NCBI RefSeq assembly: GCF_963682185.1
Contig: NZ_OY821667.1
Span: 2,616,501 to 2,680,500, forward strand
From: an uncultured Cohaesibacter sp.
GTDB lineage: Bacteria; Pseudomonadota; Alphaproteobacteria; Rhizobiales; Cohaesibacteraceae
Direction: 5' to 3'
Length of the DNA: 64,000 nt
Positions 1-6,410 of the stretch are shown one piece after another; positions within the stretch are counted from its first letter, which is position 1; each line of letters begins with the position of its first letter. The notes below the pieces were generated by a model, which did not search any database, was not told the DNA's origin, and worked only from the letters and a program-made list of their open reading frames with translations. The translations under genes and the position numbers were made by a program.

Positions 1-828
1 GATGGTATACTTTTAGTAAAAATTTCTTGGATTGAAGATATAAGAAAAGGAGGACAGAAAACCTTTACTTCAAAGCCAGTGCAGGCATACTCTTTAGACG
101 AAAATCCTCTTTATGCATCTCTTGTCGCGAAAAAAGACCAATTAAAAAATGCGCCAACGGGAGCTCATCGGGTAATTCTACTCGCAGATAGAGCATCATC
201 ATTGTTGAATGATTTAGGGCGTTCAAGAGATCCAAGTGGTAGATCTGTATCCGCTCAGGAAATAATAAGTCACTTTATCCATCAAAATCATGGAGATGTC
301 GATGCTGTTGTTTGTTTTGTTTCCCAAGATGAAGACCGAACTAGTGTATACAACAGAAACCGAGTGTGGAGAGGCTTTGTGTTTAGCGAAGAACCTTTCG
401 CGAGCGAATTGATCGCTGCCTTTGATCAGTTGCTTACATATATGCCTAAACCATTAGTGGTGGGTTATCAGGTTAGGTCGTTGCACAGGCAAGGAGCGTT
501 CAAGGCAAATTCGAGTTGGTGGTACAAGGGGTATAGCTTCAAGACGGGGGCATCAATTCCAATGGAAATAAGGTTTTCGGCAAGAGCGCTGTTAGATTTT
601 TTAGCGGGTAGGCTCAGTGAAGAACGTTTCAGAGAGATTGTTGGAGCAAAGATAAATTTGCAGAGTGACAATGGATCGAAAGAAATTAACGTGTTCCTGA
701 ACCAGTTGGAGCAGGGAAAGACAATCAACGAATTAGCCTTGGAAGAGAGGGATGTTGATGCGGAAGATGATCAGGTTGTCTTAACTTTTGCGGATGATCC
801 TTCTGCCAGAAATTTTAAGATATCCTAG
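1..828 (+). CDS. C-terminal part of an unrecognised protein, cut by the left window edge
   Basis: The reading frame is open from the first base, so the gene begins outside the window; the GTG at position 79 is only an internal codon. About 275 residues are visible. They contain a mixed hydrophobic segment (AHRVILLADRASSLL), a strand-like segment DVDAVVCFVS, a tryptophan-rich stretch near WYKGYSFKTG, and an acidic tail. No family is recognised and there is no signal peptide or membrane segment in the visible part. The DNA looks more A+T-rich than the chromosome to the right of 9,345, which fits cargo of a mobile element. The only function-related clue is its place in the element inserted in comM, where genes near an element end are often accessory or defence genes. 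That is context, not evidence of a role. Confidence 0.7.
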   Translation, partial: DGILLVKISWIEDIRKGGQKTFTSKPVQAYSLDENPLYASLVAKKDQLKNAPTGAHRVILLADRASSLLNDLGRSRDPSGRSVSAQEIISHFIHQNHGDVDAVVCFVSQDEDRTSVYNRNRVWRGFVFSEEPFASELIAAFDQLLTYMPKPLVVGYQVRSLHRQGAFKANSSWWYKGYSFKTGASIPMEIRFSARALLDFLAGRLSEERFREIVGAKINLQSDNGSKEINVFLNQLEQGKTINELALEERDVDAEDDQVVLTFADDPSARNFKIS

Positions 829-999
829 CCTCTTAACTAAAACACACTGATAGACACCGAGGCGCCTGAAAACAGACAGATAGCGCCTAACCTCTTTGCG
901 CCCATCTCCTTGCCTCTCTCACTGCCTCCAAGATGTCCTCTTTGGGTATACCCCTGTAGGACGTCCGATGAATGCTTGTGGACCGTCCTATTTGAGTCC

Positions 1000-1060
1000 T
1001 TTTCAAATTATCGGACAAACGATATTGATATGTCTAGACCCTATTCGGACACTACGGGAC
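1000..1060. promoter_or_regulatory. Possible res site or operator of the small resolvase
   Basis: The 70 bases before the resolvase start contain related half sites. TGTC at 1031 and GACA ending at 1051 form the ends of a 21-bp inverted repeat, and a further TCGGACA lies just upstream near 1014-1020. Small serine resolvases of the Tn3 type usually bind inverted TGTC/GACA half sites directly upstream of their own gene, where the site is both recombination target and operator. The match is only partial and three full subsites could not be laid out. Confidence 0.35.
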
Positions 1061-1068
1061 AGGCATCA

Positions 1069-1617
1069 ATGAAGAAATATGGATATGCTCGCGTCAGCAC
1101 CACTGACCAAGATCTCACCGTGCAGAAAGAAGCTCTGGCACCATTCACTGACATGATCAGGGAGGAGAAGCAGTCCGGTACCAGCTTGAAGAACCGCTCT
1201 GAGCTTCGGACCATCCTTGATTTCATCCATGAGGGTGACGTTCTGGTGGTCACTCGGATTGACCGCTTGGCTCGTTCGGTGGCTGATCTGTCTGCTATCG
1301 TGAAGGAGCTGATGGACAAAGGGGCATCCCTTGAGGTGACCGAGCAGAACATCGACACCAACACAGCAACTGGCAAAGCCTTCCTCCAGATGCTTGGTGT
1401 GTTTGCCGAGTTCGAGACCAATATCAGGCGAGAGAGGCAGCTTGAAGGGATCGCCAAGGCCAAACAAGAAGGCAAATACAGGGGACGTAAGAAGAGCATC
1501 GACAGGGAAGCGGTCAAGAAGTTGCAGCAAGAAGGCAAAGGACCGGCTGCTATCGCCAAGGAGCTGGGTGTTGCTCGGTCCAGCGTCTACCGTCTCCTTG
1601 AAGAGCAGACAGGGTAA
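1069..1617 (+). CDS. Small serine recombinase (resolvase/invertase family)
   Basis: This 182-residue protein is a typical small serine resolvase/invertase. It opens with the catalytic signature YARVSTTDQ (nucleophile Ser10), has the RIDRLARS motif near residue 65, and a long E helix with FAEFETNIRRER. The C-terminal part GPAAIAKELGVARSSVYRLL is the Hin-type helix-turn-helix that binds DNA. The family cuts and rejoins DNA through a 5'-phosphoserine link to resolve cointegrates or invert segments. The start is the ATG at 1069, where family homology begins; the frame is open upstream to 910 but that part is not resolvase-like. Inside a comM-borne element it may resolve dimers of the excised circle or belong to a nested transposon, although no transposase is seen nearby. 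Confidence 0.9.
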   Translation: MKKYGYARVSTTDQDLTVQKEALAPFTDMIREEKQSGTSLKNRSELRTILDFIHEGDVLVVTRIDRLARSVADLSAIVKELMDKGASLEVTEQNIDTNTATGKAFLQMLGVFAEFETNIRRERQLEGIAKAKQEGKYRGRKKSIDREAVKKLQQEGKGPAAIAKELGVARSSVYRLLEEQTG

Positions 1618-2559
1618 GGTACCCCCTCCCCCCTCATATGTACTAAACAGCCTTTGACCTTCCCTTCACGTCACCTCTCGAAAAACAGAGGTGGCAGCTT
1701 GGGGAATTGAAGGGGCTACCTTGGTGATGCTTCCTGCCGGTCTGTGTCAGTTCGGGGACCGGTACGGGGGTAGTCGCGCAAGCTGTTAATCCGATTGGTC
1801 GCTCAGAAAATTATGCCGAAAATTCTAAGGTGTCCTCCTCGGTCGCAACCACGGACCAACCCCAGTTTCTCATCAGGTCATCCCTTCAGCGCATCCAATG
1901 ACTGACACCGCAGGAGCAACAGTGGTGAGCCTAAGGACAGCAGGACTGAAGGGAGACCGGACTGGTTGCCGGTGTGTGGTCGCCACCTCAGCCGGAAAGG
2001 AAGAAACAGCCAAAGGGAACCCGAAGGGCAACGATGAGAAAGACAGGGGGCAACCTGAGAGATCAGCCTTGGTGGTGCAATGAAGTGGAACAGCACAACG
2101 GGATCTCGATCAGGTCATTCTTCAAGGGGATGGTGGTGGAGGATACACCCTTGGGGAACCATCACTATCCCTATAGGTGAACTAAAGGGAAACTATAGGT
2201 GAACTGAAGGTATACCTTAAGGTAAACCAAAGGGGCCTTCGGCCACCCTGTCGAGGACGCAACCTTATTTTCCCACCATTCAAGCCACTGTTCTAACTGG
2301 CTTTTCTGGGTTGATAAAAGGTTCGGCCTGTTGGTGTCCGAGGATGCGCCCTCCTCCTGCATGCTCCAGATAAGCCTTCAATGGCGGGATAGTCTCTGTA
2401 TGACTCTGAGAAGCCGCAGGAAAGCCTTCTTGGTTCCTGAGGTGTCAATGTGCCGCCGCTTCAGGATGGTGTTCTGTGAGTCCCTGAGGGCTATATAGCG
2501 CATCCGTTTCTATCCAGATTTTGGGTTAACCAAAGATTAAAAATACTAAAAACTACAGA
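1618..2559. other. Long gene-poor stretch with inverted repeats
   Basis: About 940 bases without a convincing gene. Open frames of 60 to 72 codons at 1898-2096 overlap each other on both strands and lack ribosome sites. Visible structure includes an inverted repeat CACCTC/GAGGTG (1672-1693), CCGGTC/GACCGG (1737-1762), the three iteron-like repeats at 2171-2233 followed by a GGCC-TTC-GGCC hairpin, and a TGTGAGTCCCTGA motif at 2475-2487 that recurs near 3209 and 3272. Confidence 0.5.
2171..2233 (+). repeat. Three iteron-like direct repeats
   Basis: An 18-bp unit, CTATAGGTGAACTRAAGG, occurs at 2171-2188 and 2193-2210 with one difference, and a third diverged copy (14 of 18 identical) lies at 2216-2233. 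The spacing is 22 and 23 bp, about two helical turns, as in iterons bound by initiator or partition proteins or in stacked operators. A GGCC hairpin follows directly. No replication initiator gene is visible in the window. Confidence 0.6.
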
Positions 2560-2588
2560 TTGTTGCCTTAACTAGCGCTCTCTATACT
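2560..2588 (+). promoter_or_regulatory. Sigma70-type promoter for the 51-residue membrane protein
   Basis: The -35 box TTGTTG (2560-2565) and the -10 box TATACT (2583-2588) are separated by exactly 17 bases. Transcription would start near 2595, about 25 bases before the ATG at 2621. Confidence 0.6.
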
Positions 2589-2620
2589 AGTTATGGTGTC
2601 GAAATGATGGTGCAATAGAG

Positions 2621-2776
2621 ATGACTGCGTGGTACTTTTGGGGCCTCTATATTGTGACCTTTATCGTGTTTGTCACGATCTGGGGCTGGTTGGGGCTGGA
2701 AATATGGTTCGGGATTGTGGTGCTGCTTGGACTGACGCTGCCTCTTATTGCTCGTCTTCTGGAGCAAGGCTCATAA
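2621..2776 (+). CDS. Small two-span membrane protein (51 residues)
   Basis: The 51-codon frame begins MTAWYFWGLYIVTF and ends LLEQGS. Almost all of it is hydrophobic: one segment covers residues 4-21 and a second residues 25-43, separated by a short WLGLE turn, so it should be a helical hairpin in the inner membrane. It lies close behind a good promoter at 2560-2588; the ribosome site (ATAGAG) is weak. The stop codon overlaps the 3' end of the convergent sunset-domain gene by 6 bp. No family is recognised. Small hairpins of this kind can be holins, toxins of type I systems or subunits of larger complexes; nothing here decides between them. Confidence 0.55.
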   Translation: MTAWYFWGLYIVTFIVFVTIWGWLGLEIWFGIVVLLGLTLPLIARLLEQGS

Positions 2777-3109
2777 GGTTTTAGCTTTTCGCCACCCTGC
2801 TGCCTGTGCCTCAGCCTCTGTGCAGAACCAGCGTTCACCCCTGATGAAGTTGATGCGGGTGGAAGGATAATATTTCTGTCCGGGGAGGTGATAAATCCGC
2901 TCTCCCGTCATCGCACTGATGTTTCCCTTGATCCTGCATTCTCCCGTGAAGGTACCTATGGCTGTCCGAATGTTCCCCTTGGCACCATAAAGATGTCCTC
3001 CGAACATCAAGACAATGAAGGCAATGAAGACCATCGCCACCTTAGCAAGAGCATTTAGCCGGTTCTTCCTGCGCTGTTTCTTTTTCCACCTTGGTTCTGG
3101 AAAAGACAC
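2771..3109 (-). CDS. Sunset-domain membrane-anchored protein
   Basis: The protein has a basic N-terminus (KKKQRRKNRLN), one membrane segment (AKVAMVFIAFIVLMFGG), and a C-terminal region with CRIKGNIS, GERIYHLPGQKYY and ERWFCTEAEAQAAGWRKAK. That C-terminal pattern is the small sunset domain, common at the ends of alphaproteobacterial nuclease-like and envelope proteins, with two cysteines that may bind metal. The basic region before the helix suggests the sunset domain faces the periplasm. The GTG at 3109 was chosen because a GGAGGT ribosome site lies four bases upstream; a TTG at 3121 would add four residues but overlaps that site. The biological role of the domain is not established. Confidence 0.75.
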   Translation of the reverse strand: MSFPEPRWKKKQRRKNRLNALAKVAMVFIAFIVLMFGGHLYGAKGNIRTAIGTFTGECRIKGNISAMTGERIYHLPGQKYYPSTRINFIRGERWFCTEAEAQAAGWRKAKTL

Positions 3110-3671
3110 GAGTACCTCCAATCTGCTTCAGCTCATAGTGTCAGAGTGAGATTAAGGCCCGGTTGCTTTGCTTGGTAAAAATCAGGAGACACTTCCACAG
3201 ACTCCATAGGGACTCACAGGACTCGATTTAGGGCAGACCAGTGGGGAAGACTCTGGACCACCAAAAGGTGCTCAGTGACTCCCTGAAGGCCATACAGAGG
3301 CATGTTGAACGACTCCACAGGAAACTGAATCCAGCGTAATTTTCATCCTTGACCGCAACGACTCACCAGCCTTACCCTTAGCATTGTCAAGTTCAAAACC
3401 TCAATGGAAACCTTGGGTTATAGAGAAGTCCACGGCATTCTGCCTATGCAGTTTGTCAATGTCAGATCTATGTCTTGAGTTTCCTGAAGTCAGCCGGTTA
3501 AGGTGGTTCTCCTTGTTCTGATGGGGCGGGAGGGCAGCGAATAAAACACCCTTTCGAGGGAAATAAGCTCGCCTGACGTGTATCGGGTTCTGAACCTCCC
3601 GCCTACCAGACGGTCGTCAGAAGCTGTCTGTGTGGGTAACTGATCATCTTTTACACGAAGGATATCCAACT
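3110..3671. other. Intergenic region with a possible structured RNA
   Basis: About 560 bases with no supported gene. It carries a copy of the CAGTGACTCCCTGAAGGCC repeat (3273 onward), an inverted GGGACTCACA copy (3209-3218), and the structured segment 3525-3603 listed separately. Confidence 0.4.
3525..3603 (+). ncRNA. Possible structured RNA with a 9-bp closing stem
   Basis: GGCGGGAGG (3525-3533) pairs perfectly with CCTCCCGCC (3595-3603). Inside the roughly 60-base loop is a second hairpin, CCCT-TTCG-AGGG (3549-3560). The element sits 70 bases before a small plus-strand gene, so it could be a 5' leader element or a separate small RNA. It matches no RNA family known to me. Confidence 0.35.
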
Positions 3672-3956
3672 ATGTCTAAGACCCACGACGCCGACATCAT
3701 CGACTACAATGCATGCCTCATGCAGCATGGGAATGGTGAGAGTTATATGGTAACCTCTTTGGATATTCGGGCAAAGAACCTTGCGCAAGCTGTCGAGGAT
3801 CTTCTCCCGCTTATCGGGTTCAATCAGACCATTGAGCTGATGGACTACAGGATTGTAGGAACGGCTGCCATTATTTATGCCGACGCCTCCGTAAAGGCAC
3901 CTGCTGAGGCTTCCCATGAAGATCCTGCTGACGCATCCCTTGAGGTTGCAGCCTGA
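3672..3956 (+). CDS. Hypothetical protein, 94 residues
   Basis: The ATG at 3672 has a GAAGGAT ribosome site 10 bases upstream, so it is preferred over the GTG-type start 42 bases earlier. The protein opens MSKTHDADIIDYNACLMQ, contains a central segment SLDIRAKNLAQAVEDLLPLIG that suits a helix, and ends in an alanine- and glutamate-rich tail (KAPAEASHEDPADAS). No membrane segment or known motif is seen. An intrinsic terminator follows at 3999-4025, so it is probably a single-gene transcript. It sits in the mobile element and its role is unknown. Confidence 0.6.
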   Translation: MSKTHDADIIDYNACLMQHGNGESYMVTSLDIRAKNLAQAVEDLLPLIGFNQTIELMDYRIVGTAAIIYADASVKAPAEASHEDPADASLEVAA

Positions 3957-3998
3957 AACAGGCAGATATTGCTAGCATCGACAGATGAGAACTTGAGA

Positions 3999-4025
3999 GG
4001 GGTGGCTTAGGCTGCCCCCTTTTTG
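3999..4025 (+). terminator. Intrinsic terminator after the 94-residue gene
   Basis: GGGGTGGC (3999-4006) pairs with GCTGCCCC (4011-4018) using two G-U pairs, with a TTAG loop and a following run of T. Confidence 0.75.
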
Positions 4026-4059
4026 TTTTGGAGACGTAACAACTGCAGCAAAGGCTGGA

Positions 4060-4239
4060 TTAGTGCCATCGTATTGGGGAAGCTTCGAGGGGCTCTGATA
4101 GGTTCTGAGCCTCCTGTTTGGCATGGTGCAGGGCTATCTTGAGATGAGCGGCTTCAACTCTGTCTTCTGTGAGGAGCAACGCTCTGTTGATCAGGGTGAT
4201 GATCTTGAACCAAGGGTCTTCAAGCTGTGTGTCGTGCAT
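4060..4239 (-). CDS. Small hypothetical protein, 59 residues
   Basis: The minus-strand ATG at 4239 is preceded by GAGGAGG seven to eight bases upstream, one of the best ribosome sites in the element. The 59-residue product begins MHDTQLEDPWFKIITLINRA and ends SEPLEASPIRWH; the middle (LLTEDRVEAAHLKIALHHAKQEAQNL) should form one long amphipathic helix. There is no signal or membrane segment. It is the last gene of the minus-strand phage-like group and lies 85 bases after the 47-residue membrane peptide. No family is recognised; a small regulatory or structural helix protein is possible. Confidence 0.6.
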   Translation of the reverse strand: MHDTQLEDPWFKIITLINRALLLTEDRVEAAHLKIALHHAKQEAQNLSEPLEASPIRWH

Positions 4240-4324
4240 TAGATGCCTCCTCTGTTTATGGCTACAGCCTAGCGGGAGACAATGGTCCTGTCATGGTGAA
4301 CCGGCTTAAAATGTGAGGGCAGTT

Positions 4325-4468
4325 TTAAAGGAAATAGGAGGAGGATTTACTCCCGCTAGTGCAACGATAGTCGCGCAAAGATACACCTCTGGTCCTCGTA
4401 TCGTCGCTCCCATGGATGAGCATAAAGGCAAACACCATGGCGACCAGAAGGAGAACTATGGGCACCAT
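4325..4468 (-). CDS. Small single-span membrane peptide, 47 residues
   Basis: The ATG at 4468 comes two bases after the stop of the antirepressor gene, which suggests translational coupling; GAAGGTG lies about 11 bases upstream. The peptide starts MVPIVLLLVAMVFAFMLIHG, a single hydrophobic span, followed by a polar tail (SDDTRTRGVSLRDYRC) with one cysteine. It could be an inner-membrane anchored peptide or a short exported one. No family is recognised. Confidence 0.45.
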   Translation of the reverse strand: MVPIVLLLVAMVFAFMLIHGSDDTRTRGVSLRDYRCTSGSKSSSYFL

Positions 4469-4470
4469 TA

Positions 4471-5301
4471 TCAATGCACCTTCTGTGCTTCATAGAAGTG
4501 CCTGACGTTCTTCTCCCAAGCTTCCAGTAGGACTTCGCTAGGATAAACGTTAATGGGAGACATAATTTCACGGCCATACCGCACCAGCTCTTTATACTCC
4601 TTGCGCAGCTCATAACCATTGGCCACGCAGATCTTCGTTGCAGCCTTGCCGAGACGAACGGACAGCCCCGGTGCAGCATAGATACCCAGATGGTGATCCA
4701 AGAACTCACGCACAGTTACGTAATGCAGCTCATCGGTGAGACTTGCGTTGACTTTGGTGAGGTTCTTGTTGCGATGCTCCAGCTTCTCAGCCTTCTTCTT
4801 CTCCAGCTCGACCTGTTCCAGCAGCCCTTGCATCACCTTGGCGGTCATTTCTGCGAAGCTCATCTCGCCTTTAGCCACAGCAGCAGCCGAGGTGTTATAT
4901 TGGCCGGTCTTGCGGATCGTTGTGAGGACATCGCGGGTCACCCAGTCTTGGAACTGTTTGGCCTGAGGTTTGTCAGAGCGCATCACGAGTTTGTAAAGGC
5001 CGGACTCTGAGATGATGGAGAAGCGAGGTGCCTGTTGTCCCATACCCGGCTTATGGGTCACCGGATTTCGGATGGTTTGTTTTTCATCCTTGTTCAGGTG
5101 CTTGGTGTGGTTTCCAGTCTGGTGTCCAGCCCCTGCCAGACCCAGCGCTCTGCATACGTCAGCCGCGACGAACCAAGGGTCACCGTCGATCTGCACCACA
5201 CGAACCGCATGGTCGTTATGGCCGATGCCATATTTGGTGGGGAAGGTATCGCTGAAGACGAAGGTGGAAACTTCAGGTTTGATTGGGGTAACAGCGTTCA
5301 T
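4471..5301 (-). CDS. BRO-type phage antirepressor
   Basis: The 276-residue protein has an N-terminal BRO domain (about residues 25-135) with the signatures VVQIDGDPWFVAADVCRALGL and ISESGLYKLVMRSDKPQAKQFQDWVTRDVLTTIRKTG. A coiled segment follows (EQVELEKKKAEKLEHRNKNL), then a C-terminal domain ending in a helical region (YELRKEYKELVRYGREI) like the KilA-C or P22-Ant type of DNA-binding module. BRO/Ant proteins in temperate phages and related elements relieve repression or act directly on promoters. It is transcribed with short neighbours on both sides. It shows that the element has phage-like regulation, although no structural phage genes are in the window. Confidence 0.85.
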   Translation of the reverse strand: MNAVTPIKPEVSTFVFSDTFPTKYGIGHNDHAVRVVQIDGDPWFVAADVCRALGLAGAGHQTGNHTKHLNKDEKQTIRNPVTHKPGMGQQAPRFSIISESGLYKLVMRSDKPQAKQFQDWVTRDVLTTIRKTGQYNTSAAAVAKGEMSFAEMTAKVMQGLLEQVELEKKKAEKLEHRNKNLTKVNASLTDELHYVTVREFLDHHLGIYAAPGLSVRLGKAATKICVANGYELRKEYKELVRYGREIMSPINVYPSEVLLEAWEKNVRHFYEAQKVH

Positions 5302-5326
5302 GATAGGGTGTTCCTTTCGGGTGTGA

Positions 5327-5383
5327 TTAGCATTCGTCAGAGAGGAAGATGAAAAGGAGGATGAGGCAGATAATAATGACCAT
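5327..5383 (-). CDS. Possible hydrophobic micropeptide, 18 residues
   Basis: The ATG at 5383 overlaps the stop of the upstream 181-residue gene (TGATG), and GGAGGG lies eight bases before it. The encoded peptide is MVIIICLILLFIFLSDEC: 14 hydrophobic residues and an acidic end. The overlap and strong ribosome site favour translation, but a frame this short could be chance. Alternatively the GGAGGG serves to reload ribosomes for the antirepressor 80 bases downstream. Confidence 0.35.
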   Translation of the reverse strand: MVIIICLILLFIFLSDEC

Positions 5384-5928
5384 CACTCACCCTCCATAGA
5401 ATACAGCTCTCTATCAAGCCAATCGTGGAGCGCTCGTTTCACTGCCTCGCGTCCCTCAAGTCGCCCCTTAAGGATGACATAGAGGTTGGCGTCCTTGTGG
5501 TCTTCGAAGGTATGATCATCGACCCGATAGCGGGTCTCCTTGGTGACACCCTCTCGCAGGACTTCGGGGTCACCCTTGGCTGTGTGAAGGTCCACCCAAA
5601 TTCGGCCCCTCCAAGTGAGGATATCACTGGCCTTCATGATCTCAGCCATCGCTGGTGAAATCTGAAATTTGTCATGGATGCCCTCAGTGATCACCTCAGG
5701 TGGCTCTGGCATCTTTGGTGGCTCTGGGATCGTTGGTTGTTTGAATAGTTGACAGAACAATTCAGGGTTCTCCTTTGCTGCTGTTTCGAAGAGGCGATCC
5801 ACCATCCACTCAGAAGAAGAGCTATCGCTGTAGAGGTGGAACAGCATGGTTTTGCATTGGGCATAAGAAAGGCCGGTCCAATGGGCCAGCCGATGTACTG
5901 CTTTGCGGTTTTGACTTGGGTGGGTCAT
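5383..5928 (-). CDS. Hypothetical protein of the phage-like group, 181 residues
   Basis: Its ATG overlaps the stop of the preceding small gene (ATGA), so the two should be translationally coupled. The N-terminal 60 residues are polar and probably helical (AVHRLAHWTGLSYAQCKTMLFHLY), a proline-rich linker follows (QPTIPEPPKMPEPPE), and the C-terminal half (ILTWRGRIWVDLHTAKGDPEVLREGV, then DHTFEDHKDANLYVILKGRLEGREAV) looks like a mixed alpha/beta domain. There is no membrane segment. No family is recognised. The strand, overlap and position upstream of the antirepressor suggest an early or regulatory gene of the element. Confidence 0.65.
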   Translation of the reverse strand: MTHPSQNRKAVHRLAHWTGLSYAQCKTMLFHLYSDSSSSEWMVDRLFETAAKENPELFCQLFKQPTIPEPPKMPEPPEVITEGIHDKFQISPAMAEIMKASDILTWRGRIWVDLHTAKGDPEVLREGVTKETRYRVDDHTFEDHKDANLYVILKGRLEGREAVKRALHDWLDRELYSMEGE

Positions 5929-6110
5929 AGGGTGCCCTCCGACCAGCGAATAGTGATCCGCTTCTTGGCCCCGTCTGGTGTCACTCCGAAGCCAAGCTTT
6001 TTGAGGCGATGGGCCAGACCTTTGCGGACACGTTCAGGGTATGCTTGGAGGTCCATGGCTGCTCTATCGCGTCCACGTTGGGCTGAAAGACGGGAGATAT
6101 GGGGGATCAA
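5925..6110 (-). CDS. Small basic hypothetical protein
   Basis: The frame ends in a 4-base overlap with the next gene, which supports it as a coding region. The longest form starts at a TTG at 6110 directly after an in-frame stop and gives 61 residues; an ATG at 6056 would give 43. Neither has a good ribosome site. The shared part (ERVRKGLAHRLKKLGFGVTP and KKRITIRW) is strongly basic and could bind nucleic acid. It is the first gene of the minus-strand group that leads to the antirepressor. Confidence 0.5.
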   Translation of the reverse strand: MIPHISRLSAQRGRDRAAMDLQAYPERVRKGLAHRLKKLGFGVTPDGAKKRITIRWSEGTL

Positions 6111-6410
6111 TCAGGCACAGACATACCAACAATATTCCCCTTTCCATAACCTAGGGGCGGGAATAGGGAATAATGGCCATGGTGGGTGGCGCAACAGGCA
6201 GAAGAGAAGTGGCGAACCTGTTCATTGCTTAGGGTGGACAAAATGTACAGGCTGGGGTGACCTAGGGTGCAAACCTTAGAGGTGCATTTTGCATGGCAGG
6301 CATCGGCTGATGAGGCACTCTAATAGCCGAAGGGAGCCCAAACTCGACATCGGCAACACACCGATCTTTGGAGGTCGCGGTAGTTATGGCCGCAAAATTT
6401 TGGTCTAGTG
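6111..6410. promoter_or_regulatory. Control region with four repeated CCTAGGG-like boxes
   Basis: This 300-base gap precedes the minus-strand group. It holds four related boxes on the plus strand: CCTAGGGGCGGG (6150-6161), CTTAGGGTGG (6228-6237), CCTAGGGTGC (6261-6270) and CCTTAGAGGTGC (6274-6285). Repeated short boxes ahead of a phage-type regulatory operon suggest operators. No promoter was convincing in either direction. Confidence 0.35.

Noticed and set aside
1898-2096. Overlapping 60 to 72 codon frames on both strands
   Set aside because: They overlap each other, lack ribosome sites and encode low-complexity products.
2161-2233. T7-type phage promoters suggested by CTATAGG
   Set aside because: The CTATAGG core recurs, but the upstream promoter half is missing and no phage RNA polymerase gene is visible; an iteron array explains the spacing better.
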